Shown: positions 36,171 through 47,693 of the stretch, in pieces
Layout of the letters: each line of letters opens with the position of its first letter
How positions within the stretch are numbered: the stretch's first letter is position 1
Assembly (NCBI RefSeq): GCF_028453695.1
Contig: NC_135777.1
Location: 8,855,714 to 8,919,713, forward strand
DNA length: 64,000 bases
Direction: 5' to 3'
DNA from: Augochlora pura
Taxonomy: Eukaryota; Arthropoda; Insecta; Hymenoptera; Halictidae
The notes under the pieces: model-generated
Database searches by the model: none
Told to the model about the DNA's origin: nothing
Seen by the model: only the letters and a program-made list of their open reading frames with translations
Program-made: the position numbers and the translations under genes

Positions 36171-36800
36171 TAGCCGTGTCACGTTCCAGATAGTCAAAAG
36201 GTGAACATAAATTCTTTAATCAATTATTTCAATCAATATCAATCATTTCTTAATCGACAATTTAATAGCATTTTACAGCTAAATAAAATATGAATTTTAA
36301 AATACTAAAACACAACTAAATAGGATATTTGTTTGAAAATACTAAAACACAACTAAATAGGATATTTATTTTAAAATATTGAAACACAACTGAATAGGAT
36401 ATTTTTTTTAAAATACTATTTTTAAATTATTTTAAATGTTATTTATTCTGTTTGCCAAAGGGTTTATTTTGCTTCCATAATTTTGAAACATGTGTAAAAT
36501 ACTAAAATCTGCAAGATGATTTTCGACACCGTCAAGCATCAACTCAATCCCCAAGTATTACATATTTTTTAAGATAGTCAAAAGATGAGACTAATATTAT
36601 ATTCTGTTCACGAGAAAGTTACTTCGCTTCAGTAATTTTAAAATATGAATGAAATACTCAAAAAGTTTTCAAAATTATCTCTTATACCGTCAAATATTGT
36701 TTGAACCCCTCTAGACATTCTATCCCCTTTAAAGCACTCAAAAGATGAAAGTAATATTTTATCCTATTTACAAAAAGGTAACTTTGTCTCCTTAATAGTT
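36171..36800. repeat. Degenerate satellite, unit about 150-170 bp (block B)
   Basis: The segment GTCACGTTCCAGATAGTCAA near 36178 matches GTCACGTTCCAAATAGTTAA near 32052 in block A. CACCGTCAAG (36527) and TACCGTCAAA (36685) are anchors 158 bp apart. Each is followed by an AACCCC/AATCCCC-type segment, a TATTACAT or TTCTATCCCC segment and CAAAAGATGA. The block is interrupted by the 37-bp array at 36299-36420. Confidence 0.65.
36299..36420. repeat. 37-bp tandem repeat, three copies
   Basis: Units start at 36299, 36336 and 36373, with a partial fourth at 36410. Each begins AAAATACTAAAACACAAC (or close) and includes AATAGGATATTT. The spacing of exactly 37 bp is retained and copies differ at only a few positions. 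The array is therefore younger than the surrounding degenerate satellite. Confidence 0.9.
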
Positions 36801-37327
36801 GGACGTTTCAAGAAAAATAAGTATTGTATAATATTTATATATATATCTATTTTTAATGAAAATGGTTTTGATAAAAAATTAAGATTAAAATAAAACGGAT
36901 CCCACGTTAGCGATGTTTAGCCTGTGCGAGATTCGAGTCGCAAGTCTCCCGCTTGATTGCGAGAAAAGCGAAACGACTCCTGCTAATCAGGGATTCGTCT
37001 AAGGGGCAATCGGTCGGCCCCGATTATTCAACCGACATAACAGACTCGTTCCACCGCGGGCGAGAAGTTTCACCGGGTAATTGATCTCGCGTAGCATTCC
37101 GCTGTCTATTTAGAGAAAGAAGACCGCCGGTGAGGTTCGAAGCCTAGACCAGCTCCGGCAACCTTGTCAGGTTCTCCGCTTTCAGTGTCAGGAAGATTAT
37201 ACCGCCTCGCGCGACTCTCGATAATTATGCAACCCGTCGATGGAATCTCGTAGACCCGCAATTAATATAATTATTAACGCACTCGATCGCCGTGAACGCC
37301 GTGAGAAACGGAGAAGAGTGAGGGGAG

Positions 37328-37341
37328 AGGGGGGGGGGGGC
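37328..37341. repeat. G homopolymer
   Basis: About twelve consecutive G residues. Confidence 0.85.
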
Positions 37342-38627
37342 GGCCGGAGGTGGAACGAGCAAAAGAAAGAAACGCAAACACACGCACCGCAACAGAAAAC
37401 CGCGAACGGCTCTCGAGTGAATTCCAATGCTTGATCTTCGAGTGCATCCGTGCTGCACCGCGCTGTACCTCGTTGCCGCAACTTCTACCCCGCGGTGACA
37501 CGGGAACGCTTTTTGCGCCCGTTCGTACGTAAATACCGGCCTAAGTAGCGGCTTCTGTCGAATCGCGTTCCAGTAGCCCTGCTGAGGAACGCGTGTCCAC
37601 TACCTTCCCACAAAGGCTAACCGAAACGAGCATTGGGATTCTTACCGTCGTACTTCGACAGTTTTTAATACTACCGAGCCAAGCCAGCAGAACGTAAGCC
37701 GGCCTAACGACGATCGACATCTGCATTTCTCTGGATACGCACAATGCAGAGAACTACAGTGACACGCATTAATTCACGGACCCCTTTTAATAAATTTTAA
37801 AGAGTTAGAACAACTTGCTTAAAAGTGGACAGTTTGTGGACATTGTTATTATTTTAATTATGATCATTACTTTTACAATTATTAACAATCGTTATTTTTT
37901 CTCGTTTTTCTTCTTTATCGTCATTTCATTTATATCCATTATCATAATATACAACAAACAACATCGTGTGTTTCAAATATTAGCTACGTTACTAATTTTC
38001 TTTAAACCGATTTGCAACTGAATTCTTCTGTACTCGACATTTTTTAAACATGATGTTTCTTCGTGTTGTTAGTAATTGTATGTCGAAGAACATTGTACCA
38101 GAAATCAGCAAGCAGAAAATCGATGCTAGACCAGCAGCAGCAGTGGCAGCAGCGAGAGATCACGAGCGAACGTCAGAAAATCACGAGCCGGGTCTAGCAA
38201 AAGCACGCAATAAATCCTGCGTAATAAGAACACCATGACTGACCCGGTTACCCTTCCCGCGCTCCATGGAAGCCCATACCGGTTGAAAAACATCGCGAAA
38301 GTGGCCGAGGAGTGCATTCCCGAGGCCCGGTGCTGGTTCGTTCATTAACCACTCGGCATCTTTCGCGGGCAACAAAAGCATCGTCTCGCGAGGGGTTGAA
38401 GTGGCCGCTCGAGGTAACGGTGTAACAGGCGGCCTAACCGTAGACAATTAAAATTAATCCCCCGGAACTCGTTTCCCACGTCCCCGCGGCCATTAAACGC
38501 GTCTCGAGATCAATTAAACAAGTAATGCGGCTACTTGCCGGTCGGTCGTTTAACGTTTCCTGAGTCCTCCATGTTGCGACGAGGCACGGGGACACGTTCG
38601 ATGCGCGTGCAGGAGATCCAACAAGAA

Positions 38628-38706
38628 AGAAAGAGAGGGAGAGAAAGAAAGAGAATAGAGAGAGAGAGAGAGAGGGGGGGGGGAGAGTAAAGAGAGAGAG
38701 AAGAGA
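38628..38706. repeat. GA microsatellite with G run
   Basis: Imperfect GAAAGA repeats, a (GA)n run at about 38658-38673, then nine or ten Gs and further GA. Confidence 0.93.
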
Positions 38707-39792
38707 AAGTGAGCAAAGAGCCGGAAGGGTGTCCTTAATCGGTTAGGGTTCGATCGACCCCCCCGTCAGGCATCTGCCGAGTTCGAATATCCACCAGCAG
38801 CCCTTCCGCGCCTCTTTTTCAGACTGACAGCTTTCGAAAGGGTTGCCAAGAGGTCTGAGTACGCGGCGAAGGGGGTTGGGACCACCCTTCCTTCTCCACC
38901 TCCGGCTGCAAACAAGCACAGGAACCAACCCCCTCAGTGTCCGCCTCTTCTTTTCCACGGTATCGCGTACACACCTAAGAACGAGAGGATAATCTAAAGC
39001 CTGCTTCGATCTGCTAGGTCCTGCGCTGCCTGGGACACCTTCAAGCAAGCTGCTGAACCAGTTCGGAGATGCACGGATCCAGGAAGCTACTCGGAGTCAC
39101 ATCCTCTTTCGCGGGCGATCTCTTCGAAGCGGCTTCTACTACTGTGATACGTAAACTGTGGATCATTGTGCTGAATAAAAATTCTCTACCTCGATTGCAA
39201 CAAACAGAAGCAAAATAAACATGTGTTTTCATTCTTAACGCTTTTAATAAGTCGAGGAGAAAGGGACAGCATTGTTAAATTTATAACTCGCATTCATTGT
39301 TCTATATTCCATCTGCTTAATTCCCTTTTTACACGGTTCTGATTTAACACGGTCTAGAAAAATCAATTCAATTTCCCTTTTGCACGATTTCATTCCATCA
39401 GTCACGGTTAAAAAAGTGACTCGATTTAAATTATAAAGGCTCTCGATAAAGTTTTTCATACGAATCCTTTTATTTTAGCTGCTTTTTACTGGGTCGCAGG
39501 GAAATGGAACCAATACCCTATACTTCTACGTACGTGCACGATGTCGCATTTTCTAGTACTTCTCATTTAGAAACGAACATCTCTGTCGACACGAAATGGA
39601 ATAAGTAAATCACGGTCTGAAACCCTGTGAGACTGTATCAAACTGGTTTGGTGTTCTTTAGAACTCTTAAGCACTAGAATGATTTAGCAGTAATTATAAA
39701 ATTTTACCATTTTACAAGAATTAGAATTAGAGAAATATTTAATTTGCCAATTAAAAACTTATCGATCGTACAAAGAAGATAAAAATGTCATT

Positions 39793-39868
39793 AGGCCCTG
39801 TTAATTTATACGTTCTCTTGTCCCGCAAAAGTCGGCACACGCCGTAAATGCATAAAGAACCGGAGTCT
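39793..39868. mobile_element. Short MITE-like element, AGACTGCGG-end family (copy 11, tentative)
   Basis: The right end TAAATGCATAAAGAACCGGA followed by GTCT is good. The left end AGGCCCTGTTAATTTATACG is weak. At 76 bp this would be the shortest member, essentially the two ends alone. The flanks are palindromic (TCATT and AATGA). Confidence 0.35.
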
Positions 39869-41065
39869 AATGATCACTGATCAAGCAACACTCAATTTAC
39901 TATAAGCTATAGTTTCAGAGTTCCATAAAGAAACTCAAAATTCCACAGCAGATCGCAGACTGCATCTCACCGTGCTTAGGTGCGGATAATTGCAACAGAG
40001 TCGACCTGGACATCGTACTGATTACCCAAGGAACCTGGCCTCTGTGGTATTCCGCGAATCGTTCTAATTATTCGAGCCACCGGCTACTTAAAACTTTCGA
40101 GTAGAAACACAAAATTCGGTCCAGTGAACAACGCCCTCTCCCCCTTCCGAACCCCGTCGTTCCCCGAAGGGGTGGCGAGAGGAGAAGCGCTCGTTTCTCC
40201 GTACGCGGCGCATCGGTGCATCGATGCAAACGTGTGTGCGCTGCGAAACGAGCGCACACTTATTCCCGGTGCACAAAGGGACCGTCGTCGTGCTGCGCAC
40301 CGAAAGCCCTGCAATTGAACGCGTGTAGACGCACGCGAGCGGCCATTGTTCGCCTGAACGCACCAGTATGGATCTGTTTCCCTCTTCCAGGAAGATTCCA
40401 AACGATCCGCGGAACATCGATCTTACGATCTTCGAAAACCCGCTGCAGCTATTGCACCTTATTGGTCGACTGCGAGTCTTTCGTACGGTATAGCTCTTCT
40501 TCATCAATTTCAGTTTGTTTAATTATTTTTTAACAATTTCCATACTTACAATTTTTCTGATGTACTGTGATGCGAATAATTATAGAGTCGAAGTAACATT
40601 TACGTTTTTACCAATGTTTGAACAAAATATTGCATTTGTATACTTCTATACTCTGTTACTTCTGATATAGAGATTTACGAATATAGTATTTTTTGGTTTT
40701 TGTTTAAATACAGTAAAAATTTTAAAAGTTACCTTAAAATGTTGTAGTCTATACATAACCATCTAAATTAAACGTTTTATCTTTGGATTTAAATAGAAGA
40801 CAGATCATTTAAAATCTCTATTCACCATTTTCCGATATGAATTAGTTACGGCATTATACTGACGCGACGACAAATAACTAACTCTGTGGACGAGTCAACT
40901 TCACAAATTTCTTCTTTTAAAATGAAAACCGAAGAGATAAAACACTAAACCTGCGATCAAAATGATCGGTACCACATTTCTCATTTAAAGGTTGATGAAG
41001 TTACAGAGGCACATCTTCAGAAAATAATTGAACCAATCTCTCAAATCAACCGTGCATCATAATAT

Positions 41066-41096
41066 AATTGATTGTATAATATAATATAATATAATT
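41066..41096. repeat. TATAA pentamer repeat
   Basis: About four tandem TATAA units in AT-rich DNA. Confidence 0.8.
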
Positions 41097-41695
41097 GACA
41101 AGATCGTGTAACGTATTACGCGTTACTCGCCTTTAGTGCTCGACAGGTTTAATGTTGAATAGGCTTGAAACGATATTATTACCGTAACTAATTAAACGAA
41201 GTGTAGAACAGTGATAAGTCGGTAGAGTCCGAGTTAATTATAGAACGCGGTGGAGCGGAGAAGCTCATTAAATTCGAATTAATACGTATATAGCATCGGG
41301 GTATTCTTCGCGGAATTGAATGGAATCTTCAGGTGTACGGGGGGCTCGGGTTCACGTGATCCGAGAGTTTCCGGTAAAAATCGTGATCGTGTAGCGTGGC
41401 GAACCGCATCACAAGACCCACGCATACTTGTTTTGACAGCGGTAACGTGATCTTTATTGGCGAGTTCGTGTATCGACGGCGTCGACGTAACGAGAATCGT
41501 GTAGCTCCGTCGGCGACTCGGCTAATCGATACCAGAGAGTTACTCGAATACGCGGTACCCTAACTCGCGGGAGCTAGCAGTACAGGAGCGAACGGAACGA
41601 ATTTATTTTCCCCGAAAGTCATCGATGACCGCACGCTAGGCGAACGCTCGCTTCTGTTGCCTCGCAATAAAATTGTCGAGGGGTTGCATAGCGAA

Positions 41696-41728
41696 GAGAA
41701 GAGAGAGAAAGAGAGAGAGAGAGAGAGG
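41696..41728. repeat. GA microsatellite
   Basis: A short (GA)n run with one AAAG interruption. Confidence 0.9.
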
Positions 41729-43151
41729 ACCCACGGGGTGAACTGCCCGAACCCCATACGGAACCCTGCGATGCTCGTCGACCCTCGTTATTCAATCGAA
41801 ACACGGCGCATTACTCATTTATTGTTCCACCCTTGTACGATGGTCTTGCTCGACGGCGCACGAGGATTCTCGTCTGGCTGTCGCAACACTTAGGCGATTT
41901 TCGACCGACGTGACACGCGCACGCTTTTCAAACGTTGCCGATCCAGGATCTCTGTTAGAATAAGCCGAAACGGTGAGTAATTTGCTTGGAGGTTGATGAC
42001 CGATGAAGCTGACGGTTAGCTGTGGTGGTCAATGAATTTTGTGAAATTTATTTACAATTTTTGGGCTCATCATTAATAATTACTGTAATATTATATATAC
42101 AGTATTTATATTACGAAATCTCTGCACTCGAAACCATTTAAACGGTAAATCTAAAATCAGTTTTCTTGCTTATAGTATTTCGATTTCATATACAACAAAA
42201 TGCACGTTTTATGCACATGAAATTGAGTCTTGTGACACTTTTATCCATTTTTTAAATTTAAACTTTGATAATATAAGAATTATCTTGAAACATGATACAA
42301 CAATTTTAACCGAGCTTCAATGCCATCACTAGAGTGCAACGAATTAATAATTTGAGTTGTTATTAATATATATATATACACATTATAAAATGTAGTTTAT
42401 TGAATGTCATCAATGTGATTTGCTTCATGAAATTGGAAATGGAAAATTCAATGTAATATCACGGTATTATTTTGTAAATTCCAAACGAATTTATTGCACT
42501 GAATGCAATAATAATTGTAATATAATAATTATGAAGTAACAATAGTTCTAATATAATAATAGTAAAAGTATGAACTGAAATAAAACGATTGCAGAGAGTG
42601 CAACAGATTCGTTTAAAATCTGCAAAAATAACATCACGATTCTCGTCAAATAAATTCCTCTGATTACACGTTATTTTTTCAGGTTACTGGGATGGCAGTA
42701 TGAAAGGAAATTGGGATGATGTAAACGTGACGCGTCCCATATTTTAAACGGCCGTCGTCGTTTTGCGCTAATTATCCAAAATTGCAACCGATATTCTCGG
42801 CTCGGCGTTCCACGGGAGTCCAGTCCCCGCGCGTATGCACGCCGGTGCAGTGTATATGCATCACGGTTGTAGCCCAACGAGAACCCGGCGCGTACGTGGA
42901 ACCGGCAGTTAAACGCGTTTCCGACGGCGCACGCGTACCGCCGGAAGTCAATTTATTGTTACGTTTTGCCGCGGCCGGTTCTTCGTTTCCGACCACCTTT
43001 CATCGGCCGCACTTGCACCGCGGAAAATCAATACCGTTTTCTCCCCTTCAATTTCACCGTGCCTCGAATATTGCTCCCTTTGCGTATTCACTTATTCATA
43101 TAGGCCGCATCGCAGGTACAACTTAAACCAGAATACAGGGCTCGCACGAAA

Positions 43152-43187
43152 GTACAAGGTACGAGGTACGAGGTTCATGGTACGAGG
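43152..43187. repeat. 7-bp tandem repeat
   Basis: Five heptamers in register: GTACAAG, GTACGAG, GTACGAG, GTTCATG, GTACGAG. Unlike most repeats here it is not a purine or AT tract. Confidence 0.85.
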
Positions 43188-44590
43188 CTCGCAAGTCACA
43201 GGATCCTATGTCGCATACCGTACAGAAAGCTCTGTCACATTTATTTTCTCGTATCGCACACCAAGTTCCCAAGTTTTTAGATTATTATGCAAAATAAAAA
43301 TTCTATAATAAAATTATCTAATTTTACCATACAAATGATTTACTTTTGTGTTATCATATTGCGATGTTATCGTGTGTTATATTGTCGTATCAAATGCAAA
43401 GTCCGGTTCGTTGTTCCAGGACAAGTGATTAATGGCACGAAGTCGAGCATAATTCTCGAACGAAGAGAAAAACAGAGTGTATTGGCCGGTCTCTCGATGA
43501 ACCGGGAACGTCGAACCCGATACCTACCGCGTCTCGTCCGGAAACAAGGGTGCATTAAAAATGGCCGGCGAGCCGTTATTACGCGCGCTGTCAATCACGG
43601 CGTGGAGTTATGCAAAAATTGTTACGAAGTCGGCTGAGTTACGCGACTCCGGCCGACGACGCGACGAGCAATAATACGTACTGTTGTCGGACTGGCCGGC
43701 TATTATTAATCGTCCCGAGCGAAACGAGTTTAATGTCACGTGCCTCGCGTTAGCACGTGTGTGCCGTTTTTACGCGGCCACATAACACCGACGCGTGCGC
43801 CGCTGTTGGCGGACGACAATTATTTTTTTTCTCCCCCCTCCCCCCCTACGCGCAAGCCGCCTATAAATAAAACGGGGCGTTCTCTAACCCTTTCACAAAT
43901 TGACCCTTTTATTGCCGTCAGAGACTGTAAACGCTCCGCGCGGGGCCACGTAATGGACTTTCATTCCAAAATTATTTGACTGGTCGGGAAAATGTTTGGC
44001 TCGGGAAAATATCGCTTCGTCGGGATCAAGCGAAACGCCGATAAATAAATTGTTGGTAAAATTCGTCGTCTGCTTCTGACGTTCTGCCATAAGCAAACGG
44101 TTGATTAAACAGTCCGCATGGCAATGAAATTGTAAAACAGTAAACCAGGAGTGAACAGTTCGTTGCTTTGTGTGGTCCATTATAACGACGTTACGTTTGC
44201 AGCGATTCTGTGAAGTTATTATTTTCGCGAAACAATGTAATTTTCCCTAGTGGAATAAATAATCGAATTGCACAAGTGAGACTCACGATTAACGAGAAAT
44301 GTGTATCGTAACCGATGGAATTGTCTGCTCGCACTTGAAAATTAATTTATACGTTCCGTTATGGCACCTTCCTTTTTAATTTTAGAACGATCCGCGAAAC
44401 GAGATAACATTGAAAATGTAATCAATACAATAAAATACTTTAATTTTATGAAATTTATGGAGGTGGTTGACGTGGTAATAAAAGTGTTAAATAAATATAT
44501 GTGTCTTCGTTTAATTGTTCTAATAACTTGAAAATAATTCAATAAGAGAGAGTTCTCTCAAATATTTCGAACGTCTTCACAGTTGCGTTT

Positions 44591-44614
44591 CAATAAGGCG
44601 TACACACGCAGCCT
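44591..44614 (-). mobile_element. Lone decayed end of the AGACTGCGG-end family
   Basis: CAATAAGGCGTACACACGCA followed by GCCT resembles the inverted end with about six changes. The left partner was not found. Confidence 0.3.
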
Positions 44615-46159
44615 ACTCATATCTCGTCTCCACATTGCATAATCAATGCCTGCAACGAAGTTTCTAATATTCGACAAAAATTCGAGTATTCCGCAAACAA
44701 TTTTCCGCGAACGAAACTCGGTGATTCTTGAAGTTCAGCGGCACATTTCGCCAGAACGGAACCGCGTCTTTATGGTAATATAACGGAACTCCCGGCCCTC
44801 GCTCGGAAACGTGCTGAAAAATTCGAAGGACGATTTCACCATTCGTCCGAATCGATAATCCTCGACCAGACCGGAGGCCGACTTCCTCGACCGCCTATGG
44901 AACTCTCGTGTTAATTATTAACGCGCAATCCGACCAATTTCCCGTCACGATACAAATGCATCACGGCACCCGCAAAGACGGCGGAGAGGAAAAAATGGAA
45001 ATAAGGAGCGCGAAAAAGAGAAAGAAAGGAGAGGGGGAAAAGGACAGAGGGTTGCGCCATTTAAAATGCTGTAACACGCCCATTTCAACGATCCACGAAT
45101 TTACATTCAACGTGCAGGGCCCACCACGAAGGAAGACGCGAGCGTGCTGCGCAGGTGGCAATCTCCTGCGCTCCTGATTGCCAATTAACGTTTAACGACT
45201 TTAACAGCTATATACTGCGCGGCCCGTGGTCGCGACTGTATATCCCGACGATTAAGGACGAACTCCGTTTGAAAATGGCCGCGCGGCGCTTTCACCACAA
45301 TATTTTTTCGACGAATTTTTCGCGGGACCTCAAGCGGATTGCTTTCGAAAGCGACGCGTGGCACTTGGGAGATTGCTAATGTGCAAGTCGAAATAAATAC
45401 TCGCGATTAATATAAAAGTACAGAAAGATTGAAATATATATGTCAATCATTTGTGCATGTGACATCGCATATGACAAATATGCGAATTTTCGCAAACACC
45501 CTCCATTCGCCGCGCAGGAATCTACGGGTCATGTAAAGTTCAAATTCCAAATAAGAAAGAGATCCCAAAAATTTCCGAACGCTGCAATTTGTACGTCGAC
45601 GACTCTCGGATTGCGTTACGCAACCGCGCTGCACGCGGAAGCCAGGTTGCAATAATTAATCGCGGGAAGATAGGAGAGAAATTGCAACGGTTGGCGCGCG
45701 GATGCGTGGATCATTATTCGTGCGAGCCTAAGCGACTACGGATCGTTTCAATGGATTCGCATGGCTATGGAAAAGAAAGGCGGCCGCGGAACGATAAGCC
45801 TTGGACCCGAGAGTGCCACTCGTTTCTTGGCTCGCCCGCGATAAGAAACGTTTTTGTTCGACAAGCCGGCACACGATCTATTCGCCTTGGGCGAGACTGT
45901 GTTTGCGTGTGTCAGCTTGTGCTCGTGAAATTGTGTTCACGTGTCCGTGTGTCGCGGGATACAACACCGTGTCTCGAAACTTCCGTTCGCCGAGGAAATG
46001 ATACTGTTAATCCGATGTCTCGGCTGGCCAACGTGTCACACTAAGTGGTAGAGGCTTCTCGGCGTGTTCCGTTTCTCGGTGACGGGAACTCTGCTCTCTG
46101 TTTCTCCAATTTTTGTAAATTCTCCGAAAATATTGCGAATTTACGTCGTGGATAATTGA

Positions 46160-46430
46160 CTTGCTTTTGGTTGAAATTAAGATTTCCATTCAGAACAAAA
46201 GTCTATTAAAAACGAAATCTTTGCTAACGAAAAAAAAATTCAGTCAAAATTAAGATCTTTCCTAAAAAGGAAAATCTTTAGTCAAGATGAAGAATTTCGT
46301 TCAAAATTAGGATATTTCCTTAAAATGAAAATCTTTATTCAGAATATAAATCTATTAAAAATGGCTCAACACAAAATTCTTTACCCAAAATGAAGACCTT
46401 TCCTACAAATAAAGATGTTTTACACGTTGC
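46160..46430. repeat. Degenerate tandem repeat, about 20-bp half units
   Basis: Recurring blocks of the type AAAATTAAGATCTTTCC, AAAATGAAAATCTTTATTCA and AAGATGAAGAATTTCGTTC are spaced about 20 bp. The longer segment with TCTATTAAAAA recurs about 140 bp apart (46202 and 46348). Highly diverged. The absence of any open frame fits a decayed minisatellite. Confidence 0.65.
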
Positions 46431-47513
46431 TACAAAAAAATACTCGAAATTATAGAAAAGAATAGAGAACTAACTAATATGTTTCTTCCTGATTAATTAA
46501 TTTCTAATGGCACTTATGATACCTCTTCAAGTACGAATAAAACAAATTCAGTGAACTTGAATTTATTTCGCAGGGAGTTTCCAAATTTTTGTAATATTAA
46601 TACAACAATATATGTCTATAAGCGCTGTATCATTTCAATAAATAATTGTTTACATAACTGCTTCAATAAATGCATTATAACGAATCACTTGATAACCACA
46701 AAAAATCTAACGTTACGTAAATCAGGCTGTTATATGTATATCACCAAAATGAGATGAAAACATAGCTTCAAATATTTTCCGAGTATAAAGCGTTAATATT
46801 CGTCTCGGGAGGTCCGTTTGGTTTCGACGAGGGGCCGCATGCGGTTCCCGAAAAATTCGCGAGCGCCACGCGAGTACATACCGGCCGCGAAACGAGGAAG
46901 AGGACGTCGGAAGGAAAAGGGAGCACCGGAGCGCCGGAGGAAGAGGAGAGGAAGAAGAAGCGGTGGCAAATGCAACAGCAGCGGCACACACGGTCGCACG
47001 CGCTTCTTCACCGACTGCACTCACACATTGCACGGTGACGTAAGCGCTGATTACGCGCCGAGGCTGCAACTCGCGCCGCGTGCGTATAACGTTCGCAGAA
47101 TGCGGCAGAATGCATCCCCCCGCGGCCCCGCCGTCTCCCTGGCCAGGTTACGATCCGCGCCGTGACCATCGCCTCCCTCTCTTCTGCCCCCTCTTGGCTA
47201 CCGTTTCTCGGTGTATTGGTGCATGCACAGGTGCGTGTTGATCGCGTGCGTGTATGAAGGACGAGGCCTTCAAACACGAGCGTACCGCGCGCGTGTACGA
47301 GAGCGCGAGCAACGCGTTCCCGATGGTCATCAGCTGACAACGGAAACCGAGCCCGTACGGGAAACGGTTTCGGGGAAGAGTCTAATCGCTTCTGCTTTAG
47401 GGTATATCGTGCAGTATTTATGGGGTTGCAATGGAGAAAATATCGTAGGTGCCGTTTGCACTGTCTCTCGGTGCAGAAGTATATAAGTAGAACCTCGATT
47501 ATTAGAATTTTCT

Positions 47514-47693
47514 ATTTATAACAAAATGTTTTGCACGCAAGTACTCAATCTAAGGTGAACCATGTTTCCCCTTTTAATAACGGTAAGAAGTTGCAAAGAA
47601 TATAACAATATATTTAATCTTAATAATATCCCGTCAGTTTTATATATTTTTAAAATAATCATTTTTGTCATGAATACTTAACAGCCGCGGTCT
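47514..47693. mobile_element. MITE-like element, AGACTGCGG-end family (copy 12)
   Basis: The right end GTCATGAATACTTAACAGCC followed by GCGGTCT is clear. The left end AGAATTTTCTATTTATAACA is followed by AAAATG, as in other copies. The bases outside the left end (CTCGATTATT) are identical to those outside copy 1 at 63-72. This suggests either that the element begins further out or that both copies inserted into the same older repeat. Confidence 0.55.

Larger units (their letters stand above)
36801..39792. other. No gene seen; CpG-rich unique DNA with G and GA runs
   Basis: CpG-rich blocks at 36890-37780 and 38090-39240 are separated by AT-rich DNA with an Ile/Phe-rich artefact frame (37815-38021). 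tRNA-like T-loop motifs near 36930 and 37135 were checked and do not extend to cloverleafs. Confidence 0.5.
39869..47513. other. No gene seen; alternating CpG-rich and AT-rich unique DNA
   Basis: CpG-rich blocks at 39960-40500, 41150-41980, 42680-43980, 44570-46110 and 46790-47480. Three mutually overlapping frames at 40068-40533 and paired opposite-strand frames at 42772-43126 and 46722-47340 show that these blocks are open on both strands by composition. No domain or conserved motif recognised. One lone MITE end lies at 44591. Confidence 0.5.

Noticed and set aside
36918..36945. T-arm-like stem TGCGA / TCGCA around GATTCGAG, as in a tRNA
   Set aside because: The loop is 8 bases, and no acceptor or D and anticodon arms can be fitted upstream.
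37130..37150. GGTTCGAAGCC, matching an RNA polymerase III B box
   Set aside because: No A box at a suitable distance and no cloverleaf.
37815..38021. Strongly hydrophobic 68-codon frame resembling a membrane protein
   Set aside because: Produced by AT-rich DNA (Ile/Phe codons); short and without context.
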